DNA of 64,000 bases from Apostichopus japonicus (taxonomy: Eukaryota; Echinodermata; Holothuroidea; Aspidochirotida; Stichopodidae). The stretch covers positions 16,896,001 to 16,960,000 of the forward strand of contig NC_092566.1 in the NCBI RefSeq assembly GCF_037975245.1, given 5' to 3'. Positions 39,801 through 51,800 of this stretch are shown here, piece by piece (position 1 is the first letter of the stretch; each line of letters starts with the position of its first letter). The translations under genes were made by a program, and so were the position numbers. Below the pieces are notes generated by a model. It searched no databases. It had not been told where the DNA came from and worked only from the letters and a program-made list of their open reading frames with translations.

Positions 39801-42800
39801 AACGTTTCAAAAGCTGAAAAAGTCCCTTTAAAACAATCTATACTCAAAGAATTTGGCATGATTTCCGTACCTTACTTAAGTTCTTTATTACTGCAAATTT
39901 ACAGCAAATATAATTGCCCTGCTCTCAAAAGTCTGTACAGTAACTGAAGTGTGTTTTTATTCAGGGAAATGCCAGCAAGAACTTGAGTTTAGCCAGACCT
40001 TCTTGATTTAAGAACTGGCATTGGTTTAGCTAGTGATTGAAAATGTGAAATTTTAGGTCATAATGATGATGATCATACTAATAATAGAAATACTAACAAT
40101 AGTAATACTAATAATAATAATAATAATAATAGTAGTAGTAGTAGTAGTAATAATAATGATAATAATAATATTACTCATAATATTATTACCAGGGTGACAC
40201 ATTATTTACGGCATTATTTTGAGTAATACTTTGGTGGATTCACTTAAACATTTGTGAGAAAATTCAAAAAGTTACTTTTCAGACTTTACCTGACATTTCT
40301 CATTGCCGATATGAAGTCTCTTTGTGTAGTCATCATTCACGTGCTGCTTGGCTGTGCCACTGATGAGGAATGAAAGAGGAGGTAAAAATAAATATAAAAA
40401 TAAAAATGAGAGTCAAATAACTCTCTCTTGCATTTCAACGGAAGGTGCTGTCATATAGCTCTTTAATGTGCACAATCTGTACTGTTAGGGGTTAAAAATA
40501 TCTGCATCTACGTGTTAACACGATTGCCTGGAAGCGCTCACAGGCAAGCGAGCATGCAGTGTGAACAAGTTTACAGACATACAGACTAGCTGAGTGATTG
40601 ACTAGTTCAAGGTTCCACTGCAGTGCAGCCTCGCCGAACGAAGACACATGTTTTAGAGAAAGTTACACAAGTTGACGTCACAAAAATAAGTAGGTTGGCA
40701 TGCAACCTTTGGAGGCATGCTTCAATAGATCTGTTCTTTCATAAGTAAGAATGTATTTTGTATGTTCTACTAGTTATCATGGTGATACTAGCATGGTGCT
40801 GCCATGCTAATATAGGTGTCACAGCTCGTCAAGTTTTGCCCAATCAGATATGACAGGACCCAATGTTTTGCCTACCATTGGAGAGCCCTACTTTAATACG
40901 GAGCATAACAAAACCAAACTGGATCAATACTTAGACAAAGATATAATTAAACTGAGGCACGAAAGCATATTTTAGCTACGAATGGTAAAAACACAACATT
41001 TGAAAAGAAGGAAGGTGGACATATTTCCACATCTGAAGGAAGAATGTACTGAATGTACAAAAGACAATTCAAAGAAGCTAAGGGTGCAATATGATTACCT
41101 ATTGAACAGAAGCTGTAGGCAAGAAACCTGAGCTCACCCCTCATCCCCCCAAAAAGGGAAGGGGAGGGCAAAGCCTCCCCCCGACACCTTCCCCAGGCCA
41201 CAAAATCCTCCACTGGGGGGTTGCCAAGAAGATGAAGGTCAAAATTAGGGTCACCAAACACAAAAGTTTGAGTACCGGGGGTTCTAAAAGTTATGAGCTT
41301 TTGTAAAGTTCTCTTGTTTTAGTGTTAAAAGACTTACGTGATAGAGTCATGGTGCTGACTGACACCCATATACTCCTCTGAAAGTAAAACAAATAGAGAA
41401 TTATTATATAGAGAATTATTATACAAAATAGAGAATTAAAAAATCACTTCTTGACAAGTGTTTTTCAAAAGCAGTAGCCTGTCGGGCTATTTTGTCCTAA
41501 GATTGTGGCAGCCCGATAACATATTGAGAAGCCTGTAACATTTTGTTAACATTGTTGTATCTTTGTTGGCTTTGGGTTAAGAACTGAAATTTTATCACCA
41601 AAGATGCAAATCAAATCTCTTCAGATATGAAACATCTGTTGTGACATGAAACACTACAACCAGAAAAAACAATAATAACAACAAGAAAACAACAATTACA
41701 ACAACAATAAAAACGCAGCTTTTTATAATGCTTTGAAATTCTGTAAAACAAAAATCAGCCATTCAAAGAATGACAATAGACTGACAATAGAGTGTCATGA
41801 CAATAGAGTGACATCACAATAGAATGACATGACAATAGCCAAATGACAATAGAAAGAATGAAAATAGAAAGAATGAGAATAAGAGGATAGACTCACTAAG
41901 AGTTTCTACTTCAGCTTCTGGATCTTTACTACTCTGGCTTCCAGCTAATACCTCCAACTGTTTGCAAACCTAATTCGAACAGACCAGCAATCATTTTAAA
42001 ACAATAAAATATAAAAGCAATACAATGATACAGACAAATGGCTGTCTGTATAAATTCAAATAATGCAAATTGGTTGTAATTTGTCTCTCCAGTCAATGAC
42101 TGTAATACATTTCACTGCTAACTTTGTTGCGGCCTATTAAACAGGCTTGGTCAAGGTAGAATTGCTACAAAATATTGCAGGTCTAGGGCAAACAGTTAAT
42201 AAACAAAATTGTCTTCATGAAATAAGCAACTAATCTCAAAATTATATTACAAGCTATTTAGTTTTAGTTTATTTTTCTATGTATTCTCTATTGCTTAAAA
42301 CGATATTCCATATATTTGGACAAAATCAAATATGAGCTTAAATGTTTGGTTTGATAGCCAAAGCAACTTAAACACAGGTACATTGTGTTTTATCAACAGA
42401 ACTCAAGATGTTTCAATCAAAGTGATGGTTTTAACACTTATAGACAAATGACCAAATAGAACTTGACACTATGAAACATAAAGCTTGCCAAGCTAGAAGC
42501 TTTATCGGCATGCAATATTTTTCTTACCTGTAAGAGGTTATTAGATCTTCTTTCATTGCCCTTGAATGCGACACGGCTGACGAAGTATCCCGACCAATCA
42601 GAATGCGGGGAATCAGCATACGGGAAGAAATCCTGCTCCTTGGTGGTCCAGGTCTTGTTGGCTTTATTCAGGTTGTAAGTGTAACAGGATGGCGTAGAGT
42701 AAAGTGTGTAAATATTTGTATCTCTTTCCTAAAAAAGAGCAAGATTTGAAAATGATTGATAGATTTATTTTTGATTGGATCCCACCGTTTAGCCTATTAT

Positions 42801-45800
42801 AGTGCTTTAATCAATCACTTTTCCACAGTATCTTTCCTTTAAAGGGAATTGCTGTTCTATCAAGATAGTCCTTGAAAAACCATTTGCGTGGGATCAAAAC
42901 ACTGAGATACATTTGACAGTGAAACCAAGGGGAATGGGTGGCCGAGCATATTGGCAGAACAAGCCTTGAGCCACGACACAATTAAATCAACAACAGCTTA
43001 CCTTTGCATTTACATATTTCATCAGCTTGTCGAGGTTCTTGTACCAGGCGTTTGCATTCTCATATTGGAAGTCTGACCCCATGGTCAACATGATATGGTT
43101 GGTCTGGAATGCTAGAGACTGAAGGGTCACCCACTTGACGAACGCATCCACACGCTCGTCCACATTGTAATCAAACAGATTTTTGTCGTCCTAGATGATA
43201 ATAAAAAATATATCTATAAATTACTGGTTTATTGATATCATTGGAAATGGGTTGCATAATACATTAAAAGAGTTAGTGAGCAAATGTACCTTTTCGATTC
43301 ACAAGCTAACATACAGTGCCGTTGTATCATAATATGACAATGAAAATCCACAACGACCTGGGGCTGGCTGCAGCATCCTGCAGCCAGGCTGCATAAGATG
43401 AAATTTTCCACACAATAGGCACTACAATTCAACACAATAGTTTCTATTGTTCTGCAGTAATAAATTCTATTGTTTGATATTGATGCAGCCTGGCTGCAAG
43501 GCATAAGGTGAAATATTTCACACAATCTACAATTCAAGACTTGACATTGGAGGACATAACCTGTACTATCTGATATTGATTCAGGCAGGCAGGGGAATTT
43601 GCAAGCAACTGCTGCATCTTTCCAATTTTACACAGTGATGTTATTAATGATGTTGTCTTTATTATGGTACAATAGTATTGTGTGATACAGTCTGAATCAG
43701 AGGGTAGATATGTTTATGAAAAGATCAGAACGCCTACAATAGAAGATATCTGAAAAACAATGCCAAATAATTTCCAAGTCTAATTAGTACATTTTGATCG
43801 ACAACTTCTAGTTGGGTTCGGTTAGCAGTGACAAGTCATTAAGTGATAATCTATTAACCTACGTATACATTATTATCAAAGTGACTGTGTAAGTTCCAGA
43901 GCTGCTGACGATATATATCCCAATAAATCGTCACCGCATTTTTTTAGGTTTATTCACTCAAAACCTTTCGGAGAATCAAATCTACATTTGCCAGTAGGGA
44001 CTGCATTCTGGATAGAGGTAAAATAAACCTCCTTTAAGAAAAGTCTGATATAAGATGGTGTCAAAAGAAGGAGGTATTTCTTAAATATTGCATGATAACT
44101 GGTCTAAGCATATCATTAACATTTACACATATTCACGCTTATTTGTACTGTAATAAAATATTATTAATCAAATAGTTAAGGCAATATTTCTGGCAGACAT
44201 TAAACATCATAATAATGAAATATTCATCACCTTACTTTGCATGACATCATTTTTTTTTTGTAAAGTTAAAATCATGTCAAATAATGTTTTCATTTTAATT
44301 TCAGTTAATTTTTTCCCATTGAACCTGATATATTCCCTTAAAGCAGCTTTTCGACCTTTGTCTTCCAAATGTCCAAACTGATCGTAAATTAACTGATAAT
44401 AATCACTTTTTAGGGGTCTAAAACATGTCAAGATTGATTTTGTGCTGAAAGTCATCTTTTGCACTAAATATATTACATTTTCATTTCGTAGATTCCTTTA
44501 AATTTTCACATCAGCACAACAGAGCCAATCATGATCATCATCGTCTATCCCTATTGGTCACTCATCTCTATGACAATATTACCTGTATGGGAGGATCGTC
44601 ACATCCCCTATCAAAACAAAAGCCAGTCGGGGGTGTGTAAAGATTACCAAACAGGGCACCAAAGAATAAGTCGGCGGGTCGACCCAGGTTGGGGTCTCCT
44701 CTCCATATCGCCTCCATCCTCTTGTCTGACTTTCTGGCCCTTCGATCGTCCTCGTCGATACGGGCAAAGTAAAATCCGTCAAAACCCATCTACAAATTTT
44801 ATAGTGTCAAAGCATGGTTCTTAGTTTTCACTATTTGTTTCCACTTTTCAAAATGTCGCCACCACCTGTTTCCGGTGCCCTTGTCTGTTTATCACACCAA
44901 TGACACCCATGTTTCAAGATCCTGTGACCCTCTCACAGCACACAAGTTCTTTGACCTATATCAAATAACCCATGGATGGAGACACTAGGCAAACACTTGG
45001 CTCTGTGTTTTGTAAACTTGCAGGAGAGACTTACCTGTACCGCATTTGATTCTTACGGTTCCTAAACTTTTTACCCTTTCCATCCATCGATGCCTTTACT
45101 CCAGAAAGTTTGCCTCGCAAGGAAAGATTAAACTCCAGAGACGGTCGCTTCGTCGAGGCATTATTCCCGGGGGGTTAATTAACACCGGTTAGTAGGCACC
45201 GAACCAAAACTTACCGAAATGGGGGGATCATTGCATTTGACGTCATAACAGAAGGATAGAGGCGGTGCATATTGAAGGAAAAGCAGACCAGAGAAAATAT
45301 CTGCATCTTTGCCTAACGATGGGTTGGCTCGCCAGACGATCTCTTGTCGTCTCTCTGCAATACGGATGCCTCGATTGAGGTAGGATATCCTACCGTACAG
45401 AAAGCCGTCGAAAGCCATCTGAGGGTTTATCGACAGAGGAAGCAAAGGACAGCAGAGAGAGAAAAGGAGTTTAAGGGAACATTAGTTTAGCAAGTTAAGA
45501 TGTCTAGGAAGGAGGCTCTACCTGGAAGGGGGTGTCACTGCAGCGTTGATCAAAGCAGAAACTGGAGGGTGGTCCGTAGCCATTGTACAGAACCCCAGCA
45601 AATATATCACCACTACTGCCTATTGAGGGACTGGCATGCCAAACCATCTCTAGTGTCTTGTCGGCTTTACGGACTTTGCGATTCACGTCTGTGATTCAGC
45701 CGAAAAAGAAGCCCTGAAAGCTCATCTGCGCCGCCGCGTTGTTAATTGACAGACGAGCGGAGAAGAAAGAAACATTTTAATAAATTTTCAAAGAAAGGTG

Positions 45801-48800
45801 GATATCGAAGAAAGCATATATATGCTACCTCGATTGGAGTGTCTGAACAACCACGGTCAAAGCAAAACCCTGATGGCGGGCCGTAGCCGGAGAAGAGAGT
45901 GCCTGAAAAGAGACTAGCGTCAGCACCGATGGATGGGTTGGCATGCCAGACGTATTGCATGCGTTTTTCTACGACGCGGAGGTCTTTGTTCAGGTAGCTG
46001 ATCCGACCATAGTAAAACCCATCAAATGCCATCTGCAAGCAGGACAAGCCAGCGGGTTAGTGTTCGTTAAAAAAGGTTTACACAAATTGTGTCTAGATGA
46101 GCTACTGATTGCAGAGCGGTAAGAGGTGTGTACTTTGCTGGAATTCTGTAGGTGGTTTACGCTGACTGGGACGATGTGACAGTGAACACAGACAGACAGA
46201 CGTACAGAGAGACGTACAGACAGGACAGGAAGTTACCAGGAATTGACAGAAGGCTTAATATGTGAGAAGCGCAAGTAACCTACCTTTCCTTGCATCTACA
46301 TGGCAAGCTGCGATACGCTGACACTGTCAAACAGGTCGACTTTTACCAGCGAATAATGCCGGCAGATGACCTGGGATTATGGCTGGTGAGCTTTGGCTCC
46401 AGGTAAAATGTTAGAGAATTACACACACACACACAAACATATATATATATTAAGCATGATTTGTACAGTATGTAGCATGTACCTGTATGGGTGAATCGTT
46501 GCAAATTTGATCGAAGCAGAAATGAGGTGGCGGATCATAATGCTGATACAAAACACCCGTCATCATGTCGGCCTTGCTACCCAAAGATGGATCGCCCTTC
46601 CAAATCATTTCCATTGATTTTTGCTCATGCCGCACATCCCTGTTATATGCACTGATTCGAGCAAAGTAAAAACCATCAAAACCCATCTGTAGGTAGAATG
46701 ATCAACAGGCCCAGAGTCAACCTACATAGCTAACTTCGCAACTTCAGCCATACACTCAAGGTCCCCCCCCCCCCCCCTTCATACCTGTGTACTCTTTGCA
46801 ATATTAGCTTTCATGTATGACAACAAGATCTGATTATTTCAAAGAGATATTTAAGCCCCTTGGAGTATATATTTAGTATAAATGAGCTGGTTTTGTTTTA
46901 CTGTTTAGCCATCCTAGCAACCATCTCTGGAATTGGCTTTTTGCATATCCAATTCCCACTTAATTGTTGCTAAATACTCAGTAGTCTACCTAACAATGAA
47001 AACAGTTCACAGGCCGCAGAAACCCCCCAAAAAATAGAACAGGAGCCAAGTTTGATGCTTAGCCAATAGCCACCCCATCTCCTCCCCCTTCTCCCCAACA
47101 GATAATTAATGACAACAGCCGAACACTTTTCCTTTAAATTTGCCCTTCATCATGTAAAAACTTTTATTTTACAGGGCTGGCTTGTGAGTGTCATGTAATG
47201 AATACATTCAATGAAAGGTGTGATAACCAGACAAAAGCAACTTGAAACACAGATGGCTGAAAACAAGTCATTACTTCAGTACTTAAATGGATCATACATC
47301 TGAAACTTAAATACATAGATAATTATGTCTAGCAGGAATACCAAATACATCCACAAATCATTTCCTTAAATTGATTCTGTTTGTACAACAGAAACATAAA
47401 ACTATGAGAGACATATGGGGTTTTTTTTCTTCTTTTTTTCCCCCTTTCTTTAAAAAACAATTAAGATATATGTTGGTGACCTCGTCTATCCAACAAATTA
47501 ATTATTTTTAATGTAACATACTGTTATAAAAATGGAAGACAGGAAATATTAAAGTTTTCTTGGAAACAAATTTACAAGGAAAGATCAGAACGTAAACATT
47601 ACGTTGAGAACAGTCTCATAATTTTCACAAATTTCAGAACTCTTTTGAAAAGAATTTTGAATTCAGATTTCAACTGCATATGAAATGATACTTTTGGTGT
47701 GGGACTGTGGGTATGACATATTTATTACGGTACTGTAAGCAACAGTAAATTTTCCTGTCAAACAAAGTTTTTTTTTCTCTTATTTCCTATAAATTTAGAT
47801 TGTAGGGCTTTTATTTCCTTCACAACAACAGCTGTTTCGATATCCGCTAAAAATTGAAAATTTGGAATTTTTAGTGGACAATAAAAGTTTGCATTTTCCA
47901 ATTTTGAAGAAATTCTAAGATAATGGTGTATTTTCCATTGGGTGGTCTGACAAACAATACTTTAATGACTGACAAAGTGTTTTGATTGAATGCTGAAATA
48001 TGAATGCATTGTCCTGATGTGTACAGTAAATTCAATGACAAGCTGGAATGACCTGGAACAGTTCTATCAAAACAGCATTTATTCATTCATATTTCTTAAA
48101 ATTCCAAATTGATATTATATATATATGTATATATGTAAATATGTCAAGCACTATAAGTTCATAAAACAAATTATTGAAGGAAAATGGCAATTTGGGGGTT
48201 TATATTGTCCACAGAACCTATAGATACAATGAAAGCCATAAAGGCTTGAATTCTCTTTTGGCACACCGAAAAGTTTTGAAATTCTTAAAAAATTGCCAAC
48301 AAAATCATTAAATATATTACTTTTTCCTGGAAAGTTGGAATAGACTACACAAGTTTTGCCAAAATACATTCAAATGAGCTCATTATGGCTTTCAATTATC
48401 ACAAAGAGCACTTTTTGGTCAGTTGAAAAATGTCCATTTTTGGAATTAAAAAGTCACTGAAGATCAACTGATGACAGCATTGTCAGGGAATTGGTTTGAC
48501 AGAACAACTTTAATCTGATCAGAAAATAAACTCACCTGAGCAAAGAGGGAGGCCTGCTCACGAGAATGCCCAAAGGGGTCGATATGCCATGCGATTTTAG
48601 GGATACCACATTTCCCGAAAGTGTCTTTCAGGAAGCGATGTCCCAAGGTCATTTGATCAATGATGGAGCTGTAGTGGGTGCATGCTTCATCGTTCATGCT
48701 CCAGCCACCATTTATAAATTCAAGACGACCTTTAAAGTGACAAAAACGTAAAGAAATTAGCCAGCGAGAAATGGAATGAGGATTGAGTTACATCAGATGA

Positions 48801-51800
48801 CAGTCACCTTTAAAATATTAATGTTTGATGTAAATGGGGCATTCCGAGGCAAATTTAGGCTTTATATTGGATGTACAGGAGTACATGGAAAGTTGTGCCA
48901 ACAATTACTTTTAAGTTTTTGTCTTGGGTAGCAAGGGGGGGGGGGGAGGAGGTGGTACAACCCTTGGATCATGAACCTGCGTTAAAGTTGAAAGTTTCAT
49001 TACAAATTATTGTTGTTGTTTAGAAAATATTAAAATAAACAATACTAGGGCTCTGTGTACAAATACCTACATATACCTTTGCATAAATTTGTGTAAATTA
49101 ATGTTCGCATTTTGCAGAGTTTTGTTGCTCTCTCTGTAGTTACCTAATTTATTTCTCTGCATTCTAGGAAATGACAGTTAGTATATAAGCCGACAGTACT
49201 GTATGGATCCATTTGTGTATACATATTTAGACAATCTTCCGAACCGTCCATGATTCAGATGTTTAGTAAGAATATATATAATAAAACCAAAATACTGTAT
49301 GGATCCAGACATTGACATTCGATGAAATTACCAATGATTGTGAAATCCAAACATTCTGCGTTCAGTTTTTGTTTCTATGGTTTAAAGGTTATAGAAATAA
49401 ATATTCAACAATGTCTTTCTTTTCTGATATTTTTCTTTTGGTGATTTGACAAATTCATGATCTAGAGCATAAGTCAGTCACTCACAATACAGTTCTGTAT
49501 CAATACGAGAATCAATCATTTATTTTACTAAATGATTTACTCTTAAAGTTTCTGTAAATCAACAGTCAAACCAATCTTCTCTAGAACCGATAATTGATCT
49601 CATTTTATTTTTTTCTAAACAGAATAAAAAAAGACTTAGAATCTGTCACTCTTTCTTTCTGTGAATTGTTTGTTGTTCTCACCTTCATTGACATAACCTG
49701 TGACCTTTTCTTTGGTAGCATCGTTCTGTTCTCGCCACCACCTCTCAAAGAAGGCCATCTCCACGTAGATGAATCGCCTCTTGGGATCCTTGTCTAACTC
49801 TGATACCACTGAGTCGATGATATACTGCACTCCAGCATGCTGAATACTATTATTGGCTTTATCAAGGACAGAAAAAAACAACATCAAACTCAATTGGTTA
49901 TTTTACTGCATCCAGTGACAAATCTTCTATCATTCAGTGAATGTCCACAGGGGTAGGTATCTCTCCCATGAAGCCACCATTGGGAAAATTTTACCTTTAT
50001 ATTCATCTTTGTAATATTTGAATGTTACCTCATACAGCGTTGTTATGGAAAGACAAACAGATGAATTATCAAATGATACAGTATAAATTCCTGATTTTCA
50101 TTTATTTCAGTCAAGGCTTTGCCTCATACTGTATGTTAGCTATTGAATTTTCTGTTCGAGGTCAATATTATTGTTCACTTGGTAGAATTTTTTTATAATT
50201 TGTGCAGGAAAAAAAGGAAATTGTTTGCATTGCCATTATTATACCTCAAATGAGGATAATACAGGACAGTGCAGTTAGCAGTATGTTATCTCTCACACTA
50301 CAGTACTGTACTCAAATAATAACATCCAACCACTCCCCTGTTAAAGTATACTGCAACTCCCCTTTAATAATTCAATACTTGCTGAAACCAGCTTCTGTGA
50401 ATCAACTCGTATGGTATAAAATGCAAATATCAGTATCAAACAAACAGTCAAAAGTACGTTCAAAGATGGGTTTATTTTTAAATGCTTAATTATACACTGG
50501 GTCAATATGTTTTTTCTAGTCAACAGGGTAAAGTTAAAACAAACATGTTAAATAATTTCAAAGTTCAATTTCAAGATAACAGAGCTCAAATGCTGGCCTG
50601 GATTTCAGTATACCCTGGGGGTGAGAATGAAGTACACTTTCCACATAGGCAATTAAGAACTTGAATTAAGCAATATGTGTTGTGATATACATTAAAGCAT
50701 AGTTTTCTGTCGCTAAATTCTCTTCAAGTTTTCCCGTCAGAAAGCAAAATTTTGACAGGTTTCATTGCTATTTCTTAAATATTTTATTATACAGCACTTG
50801 TCTATTGGCAAATGTTGTACTTTAATAAACTTGAGCAGTTCCATCGATATCCAAAAAGGAAAAAAAAAACTAATATCAGTGTGGTAAACAAATAACAGAT
50901 TCCTACAGTAACATCTATAGCAACTTTAAGGTCACTTTTTTGAAATTTATTTTCAGCATGAATGCCAAATGCTCATTAAGTATTGTTGTTGATGTTTTTT
51001 GTTTTGTAGATGTTGTCTCTCTCATTACAGACAACACCAAGCCAACTATAACTGTTAACTTCAAAGAATGCATTTTGAGGAAATGACAAATTCCGGTGTT
51101 ATTGTTGACAACAGCAACTGCAAGTACAAAGCAAAAAATGTTGGGCATCATAATTTTGAAATCTGATTCTGGATCGATGCTCTGTGAGAAAACTTATGAT
51201 TTAAATTGCTCCATCAATCCTTACAAATTCCAATCAACAGGAAATACATCAGGAAATACAACAGGAAATACAACAGGAAATACAGGAAAACTGCAACATG
51301 AGTACATGACCATGACATGTTTTGGAACTACTGTAAATGTAGACTTGCAACTTATAACATTTTGCTGACCAATCACTATTGAAAATGTAGTGCAATAACT
51401 GAGCCACAAACCTCCATAGAAATATTGATCAACTGTCTTGAGCCATCCAACATCATCATGAGTATGTGGTACAATATGAACATTCAACCTGTCAGGTTTG
51501 GTGGGGTTGCAGGACTGTACGGAATATGAAAAGATATAAAGAAAGATATTCAATGCATGTATAATTGAATGTACTTGATAATTTAATACTTGCTTAGAGC
51601 TCAAATCTTTTCAAAAGCATCAACTTTATTACGTTATCTTTTAAAACTTAATGTACCCATGATTATCTTCAATAAACTGATAATTCACAATGGTTAATGG
51701 GTCAGTGGCCCTGCATGCTTATCACAGGATTAGCCTCTTCAAGAACTTGTGGCAAGAAGGCAGAGCCAATCATCACATACAGTATTGCAACAATATTCCA

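Noticed and set aside
45696..45698. Selenocysteine recoding of the TGA in exon copy 5C
   Set aside because: The position is an arginine in all other copies and in the family, and CGA-to-TGA is a single common transition. Nothing supports recoding.
46690..48536. Further copies of exon 5 outside the five
   Set aside because: I looked for FDGF...RI and FC.D..C patterns in 46690-48535 and 43191-44582 on the minus strand and saw none.
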